Shown here: positions 34,846 to 42,032 of the stretch, piece by piece
How the letters are laid out: every line of letters starts with the position of its first letter
How positions within the stretch are numbered: the stretch's first letter is position 1
From: Rhodopirellula sp. SM50
GTDB lineage: Bacteria > Planctomycetota > Planctomycetia > Pirellulales > Pirellulaceae
Direction of reading: 5' to 3'
Length of the DNA: 64,000 bases
Assembly (NCBI RefSeq): GCF_002289565.1
Contig: NZ_NTFY01000039.1
Location: 1-64,000 of the forward strand
Made by a program: the position numbers and the translations under genes
Notes under the pieces: model-generated
The model's input: only the letters and a program-made list of their open reading frames with translations
Databases searched by the model: none
What the model was told of the DNA's origin: nothing

Positions 34846-35577
34846 GTGATTAGCAAGTCAACGACATCTGATTTCGCATGGGCTTCTTACGGTGTCCACT
34901 TGCTGACCGCGTCGGGGATCGTCCCGGCAGGGCTGGCGATGGCCGAGATCATTTCCCCTGACTGCGATCCACGAATCGTATTCGTCTACCTGTTGTTGAC
35001 CAATGTGATCGACGCGATCGACGGTCCCTTGGCGAGGCGTTTCGAAGTCAAATCGCGAGCCCCCGCGTTCGACGGGCGGACGATCGATGATTTGCTGGAC
35101 TACCTCACCTTCGCGTTCATTCCGCTGATGTTGATCTGGCGGATGGATTGGCTGCCGCAGGGATGGGGTTGGACGGTGACATTGGCGATGGGCAGCAGCT
35201 TGCTCGGATTTTCGCATCGCCACGCGAAAGACGAGGACGGCGGTTTTTTTCGGGGCTTTCCATCCTACTGGAATATTTTTGCGTTCTACGCGGGCATCCT
35301 GTTCGTTTGGGGCGGCGGTTGGGCGGTGGCCTTGTTGATGTGGACGCTGAGCGTCATGACCGTCAGCCCGCTGCGGTTTATCTATCCCAACCTCGCTCCC
35401 AGGCGATTGCGCAGACTTCTGCTCGGTGGTGCGGCGGGATGGGTCGCGGTGATGGTCTTGATGCTGTACCCGTACCCCCATCCGCCAGGATGGCTGACCC
35501 TGGTTTCCTTGGCCTATCCGCTGTTTTACGTCGCCGCATCGTGGCAACTGGCTTCAAGCCGCGGCAAGACAACGTGA
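34846..35577 (+). CDS. Phosphatidylcholine synthase-like CDP-alcohol phosphatidyltransferase
   Basis: 243 residues with about seven helices. The catalytic motif is of the PcsA type: DAIDGPLARRFEV, then FDGRTIDDLLDYLTF, with the Asp residues spaced as in phosphatidylcholine synthase rather than in PgsA/PssA. Two other PcsA-like landmarks are VHLLTASG near the N-terminus and GFPSYWNIFAF in the middle. PcsA condenses choline with CDP-diacylglycerol in the inner membrane; the alcohol used here is not proven. GTG start with Shine-Dalgarno GAGGAG at 34826. Convergent with the diacylglycerol-kinase gene. Confidence 0.87.
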   Translation: MISKSTTSDFAWASYGVHLLTASGIVPAGLAMAEIISPDCDPRIVFVYLLLTNVIDAIDGPLARRFEVKSRAPAFDGRTIDDLLDYLTFAFIPLMLIWRMDWLPQGWGWTVTLAMGSSLLGFSHRHAKDEDGGFFRGFPSYWNIFAFYAGILFVWGGGWAVALLMWTLSVMTVSPLRFIYPNLAPRRLRRLLLGGAAGWVAVMVLMLYPYPHPPGWLTLVSLAYPLFYVAASWQLASSRGKTT

Positions 35578-35593
35578 CTGGCCAGATCGTTTC

Positions 35594-36565
35594 CTAACCG
35601 AGTTCGGCACGCTCGACATGTGATTGAAACTGCCTGCCGACATACATTTTGATCGGCGCCGGCTCGACACAAAACCGGATCGGTTCCGCGTTCACGATTT
35701 CGCCGTCGAGCGTGAAACGCATCGACGGACTCGATCGCAGCTCCAGACGCTTGGCTTGTCGATGAATCACTTGATCACACTCCCCGAATGTTCCGGTCAG
35801 GTTGCGCGTCACGATCTCGGCCATGTCGGCGACCGTACCATCTTTGATCAACACGATGTCTAGCAATCCATCGGTCGGTGACGCCCAGGGAGCGACTTCG
35901 ATCCGTCCTGCGTTGGTACGGCCGTTGGCGACCAGAATTGCCCAGCTATCAAGTTCCAACTGCTCGCCGTCGATGTCGACTTGAATCCGATAGCTCGTCA
36001 TATCCGCCAAAACGGACACAGCCCCCCGAATGTAGCTCATCGCTCCCCAGCGTTGTTTGATTTCGTCGGTCATCAATTCCGACACTCTGACGCAATTCCC
36101 GCCGGCTGCAACGTTTGCGAAGTACTGCTGAAAGCCATCGGCGTGCACCTGCACGATGTCGATGCCTCGTGGCTCGCTTTCGCGCATGTGCTGGACGGCT
36201 TCGGCGACCTCATCTGAAATCGCAAGCGTCCCTGCAAAGTCGTTGGCCGTTCCCAGTGGGATGATAGACAGACTGGGACGCGACCGGGCATCGACTTCCA
36301 TTAAAGCGTTCACGACGGCGTTGACAGTACCGTCGCCGCCGGCGGCGACGACGGTGCGGCATCGGGAACCGTTGATCGCCTGGGGCAAATCCAACTCGCG
36401 ACGGATTTTTGTCCATCGCGTTGCAAAACAAGACAGTAATTGGCGAAGCTGATCGATCTGAGCCGCTCTCCCCGATCCTTCATTCCAGATCACGTGGTAG
36501 TCTAGCTCCAGCAAAGCCGCCCCAGGCCACTCGTCTTGGAGCAGATGGTTCGTGATGGCTGCCAT
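35594..36565 (-). CDS. Diacylglycerol/lipid kinase (YegS-like)
   Basis: 323 residues of the DAGK-catalytic/YegS-LCB5 family. The nucleotide-binding signature VVAAGGDGTVNAVVNAL and the substrate-side motif IPLGTANDFAGTL are intact, followed by the beta-sandwich domain (EVAPWASPTDGLLDIVLIKDG). It probably phosphorylates diacylglycerol or a related lipid, returning it to the CDP-diacylglycerol pool used by the neighbouring phosphatidyltransferase. It starts seven bases after the stop of a 61-residue reading frame and is probably co-transcribed with it. Confidence 0.93.
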   Translation of the reverse strand: MAAITNHLLQDEWPGAALLELDYHVIWNEGSGRAAQIDQLRQLLSCFATRWTKIRRELDLPQAINGSRCRTVVAAGGDGTVNAVVNALMEVDARSRPSLSIIPLGTANDFAGTLAISDEVAEAVQHMRESEPRGIDIVQVHADGFQQYFANVAAGGNCVRVSELMTDEIKQRWGAMSYIRGAVSVLADMTSYRIQVDIDGEQLELDSWAILVANGRTNAGRIEVAPWASPTDGLLDIVLIKDGTVADMAEIVTRNLTGTFGECDQVIHRQAKRLELRSSPSMRFTLDGEIVNAEPIRFCVEPAPIKMYVGRQFQSHVERAELG

Positions 36566-36572
36566 CCTTGGT

Positions 36573-36758
36573 TCAATCCTTTGAGGAATCCGACGATTGC
36601 TCGGCTCTGGCTGCCTCGATGCTCCGCTTGAGACGTTTGGCGGTTTCCTCGCGATACCTTTCGATCGAGGTATCGTCGTCGTCTCCGATCAGCGGAGGGC
36701 CTGCCACAATCGGGTGCGTGACGCCATGAACGGTCTGAATATTAGTGGTATTGGTCAT
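36573..36758 (-). CDS. 61-residue hypothetical protein
   Basis: A short frame from ATG 36758 (MTNTTNIQTVHGVTHP). It has an acidic turn GDDDDTSIERYREET and a basic helix (AKRLKRSIEAARAE). It shows no known domain, signal peptide or membrane helix. Support comes from position: 42 bases downstream of a predicted sigma-54 start (36800) and seven bases upstream of the lipid-kinase gene on the same strand. It could instead be a leader. Confidence 0.5.
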   Translation of the reverse strand: MTNTTNIQTVHGVTHPIVAGPPLIGDDDDTSIERYREETAKRLKRSIEAARAEQSSDSSKD

Positions 36759-36811
36759 TGTCTTATGATCAGTTTTGAAGTGGGGTGAAAGGTTCCTGCA
36801 GAGCCACACAT

Positions 36812-36826
36812 GCAGATGCCGTGCCA
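36812..36826 (-). promoter_or_regulatory. Sigma-54 promoter of lipid-kinase unit
   Basis: TGGCAC-GGCAT-CTGC on the minus strand: exact -24, one departure at -12 (C for T). Predicted start near 36800. Confidence 0.6.
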
Positions 36827-36890
36827 TATCGACGCCACTCCGAGACCGGCGTCTGGCGGCGGCAGCGACGCAAGCAACGCCCCGGCTGAT

Positions 36891-36905
36891 CGGCATGCGA
36901 CTTGC
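36891..36905 (+). promoter_or_regulatory. Sigma-54 promoter of PAP2 gene
   Basis: CGGCAT-GCGAC-TTGC: one departure (C for the first T). Predicted start near 36917, three bases before ATG 36920. Divergent from the minus-strand site at 36812-36826. Confidence 0.55.
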
Positions 36906-36919
36906 GAATGGAATCGAGC

Positions 36920-37669
36920 ATGAAGACCTTCAGCGATCGCAAATTCCATCGACACCTCGTCCGACTGGTCCGCTTCTTCCGTGACCGTGAACCGATTGTG
37001 CTGCTGGGACTGCTGGTCGTCGTACTGGCGGCATGGGGTTTTATCGAACTGACGGACGAAGTCTTGGAGGGGAGTACCGATTCGATTGACCGTTGGGTGG
37101 TGCTCAGTCTGAGAGATTCCAGCAATGTGTCCGACCCGGTCGGACCGACCTGGATGGAGGAAGCGGGGCGTGATTTGACGGCGCTTGGCGGAATAGCGGT
37201 CATGTTGATCGCCGTTGTGTCAGCCGCCGGGTTCCTGGCGATCAATCGCGCTTATCGGACGATGGTCGTTTTGGTGGTGTCGACGTTAAGCGGTATGGGC
37301 GTGAGCTTGTGGATGAAGTCGCTGTTTGCTCGTCCACGCCCCGACTTTGTCCCCCATCTGTCGCACGTCTACACCAGCAGTTTCCCCAGCGGACATTCAA
37401 TGATGGCGGCACTCGTCTATCTGACACTCGCGGCGCTGATCGCTCCGGTGCTGCGGCACTTTTGGTTGCGGTTCTACGCGCTCGCCGTCGCGGTCACATT
37501 AACGGTGCTGGTCGGAATCAGCCGGGTTTACATGGGTGTTCACTATCCCACCGATGTCTTGGCCGGCTGGGCGGCCGGTTTGGTGTGGGCGCTGGCGTGC
37601 TGGCTGATTGCCCGCGCGATCAAGACAAAGCATGACCGAACAAGGACCGATGCGACCGAACCGCCTTGA
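36920..37669 (+). CDS. PAP2 family phosphatase
   Basis: 249 residues with about six helices. The three phosphatase motifs are complete: KSLFARPRP (motif 1), SSFPSGHSM (motif 2) and SRVYMGVHYPTDVLAG (motif 3), as in PgpB, undecaprenyl-diphosphate phosphatase and phosphatidate phosphatase. It acts on the outer face of the inner membrane, removing phosphate from a lipid phosphate. ATG 36920 is chosen over 36908 because the predicted sigma-54 transcript starts between them. Forms a lipid-turnover set with the neighbouring lipid kinase and phosphatidyltransferase. Confidence 0.93.
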   Translation: MKTFSDRKFHRHLVRLVRFFRDREPIVLLGLLVVVLAAWGFIELTDEVLEGSTDSIDRWVVLSLRDSSNVSDPVGPTWMEEAGRDLTALGGIAVMLIAVVSAAGFLAINRAYRTMVVLVVSTLSGMGVSLWMKSLFARPRPDFVPHLSHVYTSSFPSGHSMMAALVYLTLAALIAPVLRHFWLRFYALAVAVTLTVLVGISRVYMGVHYPTDVLAGWAAGLVWALACWLIARAIKTKHDRTRTDATEPP

Positions 37670-37794
37670 ATGGCGACGGCGGAACGCCAGGTGCGAGAGC
37701 GGCCAGACGCCCGTCGCCGACGCCGCTGCCTTGGCATCGGTGAAGGTCACGATTGCGAAGCGAACGTGTTGTGGAACACTTGGCTGAGCAATGC

Positions 37795-37810
37795 TGGCAT
37801 GGAATTTGCC
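37795..37810 (+). promoter_or_regulatory. Sigma-54 promoter of yihY/brkB-like gene (exact)
   Basis: TGGCAT-GGAAT-TTGCC, exact consensus, in the 205-base gap after the PAP2 gene. Predicted start near 37821, 54 bases before the ATG at 37875. Confidence 0.8.
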
Positions 37811-37874
37811 CCTTTCTCGACACATCCGCCTCACTGAAAACTGAATCCGGGGTCGCTCCACCGGCACCACGACG

Positions 37875-38792
37875 ATGGAATTTCTGAAACAAACCTTCGA
37901 AGAGTTTTTTGACGACCGTTGCACCACCATGGCGGCGGCACTCGCCTACTACACCGCCTTCGCGCTGCCGCCGTTACTGTTTCTGCTGTTGACCGTGCTG
38001 ACGTTCGGGTTGTCGCTTGCGTATGAATCCGAGAACGCCAAGCAGCGGGCACAGGCGGTGTTGGAAGATCAAGCCACAGAAATGCTCGGTAACGAATCGG
38101 CGGCGGAGGGGATCACCACGATCCTGCAAACAAACCGGGCATCCGACGGTACGTGGTGGAAGTCCTTGATCAGCTTTGCGGGGATCATCGTCGGGGCAAC
38201 CGGAGTCGTCGGAGCGTTGCAAGATTCACTCAATCGAGTCTGGCAGGTGAAACCCGACCCGGACACCTCCAGCATCCTGACGATTTTGATCAAACGAATT
38301 ATATCGTTGGCAATGATCCTGGCGCTCGGCTTTCTGCTGCTGGTTTCCATTGTCGTTTCCTCAGTGCTCTCCAACGCGGGAGAACAACTGGGTTCGATCC
38401 TGGGGATGGACGTGGGAGTCGCTGCAATCATCAACTACCTGGTTCAGGCCGCGGTGGTCTTTATCGTGTTTGCGGCAATCTTCAAGTTCATGCCCGACGC
38501 GGTCGTGCAGTGGCGCAATGTGATTGCCGGTGCAGCGATCACGACGGTGCTGTTTCTGGTGGGCCGATACGCGATGCAATTCTATTTTTCTTACAGTGAA
38601 CCGGGAGCCGAATTGGGCGCGGCGGCGGCATCGCTGGCGGTCATATTGGTCTGGGTTTATTACTCGTCGATGATCGTGCTGTTGGGCGCCGAGGCCACTC
38701 AGGTGTATGCCGTCCGCTATGGGAACGGTATTCGGCCGGAGAGCAACGCAGTCCGCGTGGTCGAAGAGATCCGGCGACCGGAGCGGGTTTAG
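37875..38792 (+). CDS. YihY/BrkB family membrane protein
   Basis: 305 residues with six helices. Family landmarks are FFDDRCTTMAAALAYYTAFALPPLL at the first helix, GIIVGATGVVGALQDSLNRVWQV in the middle loop, RNVIAGAAITTVLFLVGRYAMQFY, and VYYSSMIVLLGAEATQVYA near the end. YihY/virulence-factor BrkB proteins are of debated function (once annotated RNase BN; possibly lipid transport). Its own exact sigma-54 site lies upstream. Confidence 0.93.
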   Translation: MEFLKQTFEEFFDDRCTTMAAALAYYTAFALPPLLFLLLTVLTFGLSLAYESENAKQRAQAVLEDQATEMLGNESAAEGITTILQTNRASDGTWWKSLISFAGIIVGATGVVGALQDSLNRVWQVKPDPDTSSILTILIKRIISLAMILALGFLLLVSIVVSSVLSNAGEQLGSILGMDVGVAAIINYLVQAAVVFIVFAAIFKFMPDAVVQWRNVIAGAAITTVLFLVGRYAMQFYFSYSEPGAELGAAAASLAVILVWVYYSSMIVLLGAEATQVYAVRYGNGIRPESNAVRVVEEIRRPERV

Positions 38793-38926
38793 CGTCCGTT
38801 CGAAAATGAAATCGAGGCAGTCCCCACGCGTTCCAGAACGTGGACGCAGTAGCGTCTGCCGGCGACCGGGGGTGCGAGGCAACGATTTGGTGAGATCAAC
38901 GATCGGCTGATTGCTTGAGCGTTTTT

Positions 38927-38942
38927 TGGCGCGCCCCTTGCA
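38927..38942 (+). promoter_or_regulatory. Sigma-54 promoter upstream of 39030 gene
   Basis: TGGCGC-GCCCC-TTGCA: one departure (G for A in the -24 box). Predicted start near 38953, 77 bases before ATG 39030; this excludes the upstream TTG at 38943 as a start. Confidence 0.55.
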
Positions 38943-39029
38943 TTGCTTCCTGACGACAGCGTCACTCGGGCGCGGGGCGGACGTTACGACGAACGCCGAT
39001 TCAGCGACTCCATTGAAAGGCAGAGTACC

Positions 39030-40172
39030 ATGAAAACGAACACGAATACGCCACAACACGAATCCAACGACTCGCGTAGCCGAAGACGGTGGGTGCTTGC
39101 CGCGGCCCTCGGCGCGATGATCCCGATCGCTGGTCAAATTCCGACCATTCAGGCCGATGAACCATTCGGGCATCACACCCAGTACTACGAAGACGATGCC
39201 TGGTGGGACGTCAGCGAATGGTTTGACGGAAACGATTACAACCCGACCGATGAGGCGATCGGCCGCTGGGATGATGAACTGTATGACACGCCCGATGCAT
39301 TGACTAGCACAGACCGCGATAACGACACCGCACCGTTGCGTTTCGATTTCGGGTTCTTTAGTGACAGCAATGACGACGACAACTGGTTCTTCGACTACTA
39401 CGATAGCGGCTACTCCGACCACGGCGACTACGACAACGACGGCTATTACGACTACTTCGCCACCTACTACGACTATGATGCCGACGGAGTGATGGATTCG
39501 GTCGCCGAATACGCAGACAAAGACCGCGACGGAGTCTATGAATTCCACAACTTCGTCGCGTTCTCGAACTCTAATTCGCAGCAGGATCGAGAGAGCGAAG
39601 CGAGATCGAGGGACGAACAAAAGACCCACAGTTCGCGTGTTGTTGAGCGACAGGGCAGCATCCAATTGGTCAAAAAGGTTAAGACGCCTCGGGGGAAAAA
39701 CCTTGTCGTTGCGATCGGAGAGGGCAATCAGGGGGATCGCCTGCTGGTCGACCTGGGCCGGGCCGATCAATTCGACGCGGAAATCAAGAAAGGGGACGAG
39801 GTCCAAGTCAAAGGCGCGATGTTCAAGGTCGGCGACAAATCGGTGCTCTTGGCCAGCACCGCGACTCTCCACGGGCAGCAACAGTCGATCGACCGCAGCG
39901 GTCGAAAGTTCACCGGAAAGGTTGATGACATGATGACCGCGCAGATTCGTGGAAATAAGCACGAGCTTGCGAAACTTCAAACCGACCAAGGGAAGAAACT
40001 GCTTGTCGACTTGGGGCCCCAGGATCGACTGAAACTGGATGTGAAATCCGGCAGCGAGGTGTCCGTTTCCGGGCCGGCGATCAAGGTCAAGGATCGGATG
40101 GTGCTGATCGCCCGAGAGGTGACCGTCGGTGACGAGACGATGCAAATCGAGCGAATGGCACTGAAGCAGTAA
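39030..40172 (+). CDS. Secreted Asp/Tyr-rich protein with duplicated C-terminal domain
   Basis: 380 residues with a signal peptide after a charged leader (RRWVLAAALGAMIPIAG). Residues 45-180 are rich in Asp and Tyr, with calcium-loop-like DYDNDGYYDYF, DYDADGVMDSV and DKDRDGVYEFH (thrombospondin-type-3/EF-hand-like spacing D-x-D-x-D-G). The C-terminal 170 residues contain two similar beta-rich units, each with KKLLVDLG or RLLVDLG, followed by V(Q/S)VKGA/V(S)GPA and KVGDK/KVKDR; they look like duplicated OB-fold-type barrels. No enzyme motif. It may be a cation-responsive surface protein. Confidence 0.75.
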   Translation: MKTNTNTPQHESNDSRSRRRWVLAAALGAMIPIAGQIPTIQADEPFGHHTQYYEDDAWWDVSEWFDGNDYNPTDEAIGRWDDELYDTPDALTSTDRDNDTAPLRFDFGFFSDSNDDDNWFFDYYDSGYSDHGDYDNDGYYDYFATYYDYDADGVMDSVAEYADKDRDGVYEFHNFVAFSNSNSQQDRESEARSRDEQKTHSSRVVERQGSIQLVKKVKTPRGKNLVVAIGEGNQGDRLLVDLGRADQFDAEIKKGDEVQVKGAMFKVGDKSVLLASTATLHGQQQSIDRSGRKFTGKVDDMMTAQIRGNKHELAKLQTDQGKKLLVDLGPQDRLKLDVKSGSEVSVSGPAIKVKDRMVLIAREVTVGDETMQIERMALKQ

Positions 40173-40198
40173 CCAGCATCGGCGCGGTGGTATCACGG

Positions 40199-40304
40199 GA
40201 TGTCGATTTTATTACTGCCGGATTTGGCAACCGTTTAGATTCTCTCCCCTTGGGAGAGACGGCGTTTGCGCAGCAAGCAAACGCCAGAGAGGGCCGGCGT
40301 TACA
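40199..40304 (+). repeat. REP-B repeat copy 3
   Basis: GATGTCGATTTTATTACTGC, GGATTTGGCAACC, a CTCTCCC/GGGAGAG hairpin, GACGGCGTTTGCGCAGCAA, then AACGCCAGAGAGGGCCGGCG. It lies in the 371-base gap 40173-40543 before the SDR gene; no sigma-54 match was found in that gap. Confidence 0.85.
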
Positions 40305-40543
40305 AAAGGAATAGCGACTTCCCCTACGGTCAAATCCGTGACTTATACAATTGACGTCCCCCGAGACCCCACCAGGTGCTCGCTGGCGTCAGCCCGACGG
40401 CGTCAGCGAGAGGCTTCTCTGACACGTCTTGATGGCTTCGTCCAATCCGCATCTGCCCGGCGTCGGGCAGGTGTCGTTTCGCTGCGTACTTTAACCCACG
40501 GCCGGATCGCCGAACGACCGTCCACTCTAAGGATGACCTGTTG

Positions 40544-41332
40544 ATGAAGATTGATCTGGAAAATCGAGTGATCATGATCACCGGTGGAAGCGAAGGGATC
40601 GGCAAGGGAATTGCGCAGGTTGCCGCACGATGCGGGGCAATCGTCGTAATCGCCAGTCGCGGTGAAGACGAAATGCAATCCGCCGTCGAATCGATTCGAT
40701 CCGAAGGCGGCAGCGCATCCTGGGTCACAGCCGATGTGACGCAGGACGATCAGGTCGCCGATGCCGTCAAAAAAACCATGGAACGCCACGGTCGCATCGA
40801 TGGGCTCGTTGCAAACGCGGGCATCAATGGAACGTGGGCCCCCGTGGATGAACTGACCCCGGAGGAGTGGCGCAAGACCATCGACGTCAACTTGACCGGT
40901 ACCTACTTGGCCATTCATCACTGCGTACCGCAGCTCCGAAAGGCGGGCGGGGGAAGCATCGTGATCATCTCATCGATCAATGGCACGCGGACATTCAGCA
41001 ATGAAGGGGCGTCGGCATACGCCGCGAGCAAGGCGGGACAATTTGCGCTGGCGAAAATGCTGGCTCTCGAGCTGGCACCATCAAAGATTCGCGTGAATGT
41101 CATTTGCCCTGGTGCGATTGAATCGAACATTCACGGCAAGACCGATCGTGAGCACTTGGAACGCATCGAAACCCCGGTGATTTATCCCGAAGGGGAAATC
41201 CCGCTGACCGGCGGTGACTTCGGCACCCCTGATCAAGTCGCCCGCTTGGTGACGTTCATGATGAGCGACCTGGCCGATCACATCACCGGCACACCGGTCT
41301 GGATCGATGGCGGTCAATCACTGATCTGCTAA
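40544..41332 (+). CDS. Short-chain dehydrogenase/reductase
   Basis: 262 residues, classical SDR. Cofactor motif TGGSEGIGKGIA, then VANAGINGTW (NNAG variant), the catalytic Ser in IVIISSINGT, Tyr-x3-Lys in YAASKAGQFAL, and CPGAIESNI. The absence of an acidic residue after the second strand (VVIASRGED) leans to NADP; this is inference. The substrate is unknown. ATG 40544 is preferred because TAAGGA lies 10 bases upstream; TTG 40541 is an alternative. Followed 37 bases later by the glycine-zipper gene. Confidence 0.92.
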   Translation: MKIDLENRVIMITGGSEGIGKGIAQVAARCGAIVVIASRGEDEMQSAVESIRSEGGSASWVTADVTQDDQVADAVKKTMERHGRIDGLVANAGINGTWAPVDELTPEEWRKTIDVNLTGTYLAIHHCVPQLRKAGGGSIVIISSINGTRTFSNEGASAYAASKAGQFALAKMLALELAPSKIRVNVICPGAIESNIHGKTDREHLERIETPVIYPEGEIPLTGGDFGTPDQVARLVTFMMSDLADHITGTPVWIDGGQSLIC

Positions 41333-41369
41333 CCGCACTTTTCAACTTTAAATCGAAGGAAACCAAACC

Positions 41370-41858
41370 GTGACCCAGAATTGCTTGATTGCCGAATTCA
41401 ATAACGAAGAAGATTTTCAAACCGCACTCGAAGTGCTGGACAAAGCCCATTTCACTCAAGACGAAGTCTCCATTGTCAGGCATGCCGACGACGACAGTTT
41501 GTCAAAATTAGACTCCGCGAAAGACAAGACGCCGGTCTCGCCGTCCAGTGAGAAAACGGCGGCAGCGTCGACCCTGGCCGGTGGAACCCTTGGCGCTGCA
41601 CTCGGTACGATGACGTTGATGGGCCCCATGCTTGTCGCCGGCCCGATCGTTGGAATGACAGCCGGGGCAGTCGGTGGCGGGCTGCTCGGTGCGGTCGAAA
41701 GCTGGGGCGTCGACGATCGGGTCGCCGAGAGTTACGAAGCCAAGGTTCGCGACGGGGCGCGGCTGTTGATCGTCACCGGTGACGATATCCGATTGGCCGA
41801 CGCGGCGAGCATGTTAAAAACCACCGGACCGGCATCGTTGGAAACATTTCAACGGTGA
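41370..41858 (+). CDS. Glycine-zipper stress protein (GsiB/YflT-like layout)
   Basis: 162 residues. A ferredoxin-like N-terminal half (CLIAEFNNEEDFQTALEVLD, DEVSIVRH) resembles the heat-induced YflT/general-stress 17M domain. A central hydrophobic Gly-rich stretch follows (STLAGGTLGAALGTMTLMGP.., AGAVGGGLLGAVES), likely one or two membrane-inserting glycine zippers. The C-terminus (YEAKVRDGARLLIVTGDD) matches the end of DUF1269-like proteins. GTG start with GAAGGA upstream. Function unknown; presumably co-transcribed with the SDR gene. Confidence 0.78.
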   Translation: MTQNCLIAEFNNEEDFQTALEVLDKAHFTQDEVSIVRHADDDSLSKLDSAKDKTPVSPSSEKTAAASTLAGGTLGAALGTMTLMGPMLVAGPIVGMTAGAVGGGLLGAVESWGVDDRVAESYEAKVRDGARLLIVTGDDIRLADAASMLKTTGPASLETFQR

Positions 41859-41875
41859 TGCACCGTCCGAACAGC

Positions 41876-42032
41876 CCTAGTGCTTCGTCAACTTTTGAAC
41901 TTGGGGTGCCGCGGAAAAGGGGTCAGGTACCAAAAATGCGAAGCACCCTGCGGGCCATTTGGTTTTTGGTACCTGACCCCTTTTCCGCTCGACAAACGCA
42001 ACCCGAAAATCAAATCTGGATGAAGCACTAGG
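41876..42032. mobile_element. 157-bp MITE-like element with terminal inverted repeats
   Basis: The ends CCTAGTGCTTCGTC (41876-41889) and GATGAAGCACTAGG (42019-42032) are inverted repeats with one mismatch. Inside is the perfect 26-base REP-C palindrome, arms 41911-41936 and 41963-41988 (GCGGAAAAGGGGTCAGGTACC..). No coding capacity. No clear target-site duplication is visible. A truncated copy with the same left end and palindrome is at 14065-14180. The right end overlaps the stop codon of the hybrid kinase gene. Confidence 0.75.

Noticed and set aside
37670-37874. Second TGGCAT (near 37733) in the gap before the BrkB gene
   Set aside because: No GC at the -12 distance; the exact site at 37795 explains the gene.
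40266-40544. Plus-strand frame at 40266 and minus-strand frame ending at 27562 whose peptides both begin MRS-QTPERAGV
   Set aside because: The similarity comes from the shared REP-B repeat; beyond the repeat the two frames diverge and neither has a ribosome site or domain.
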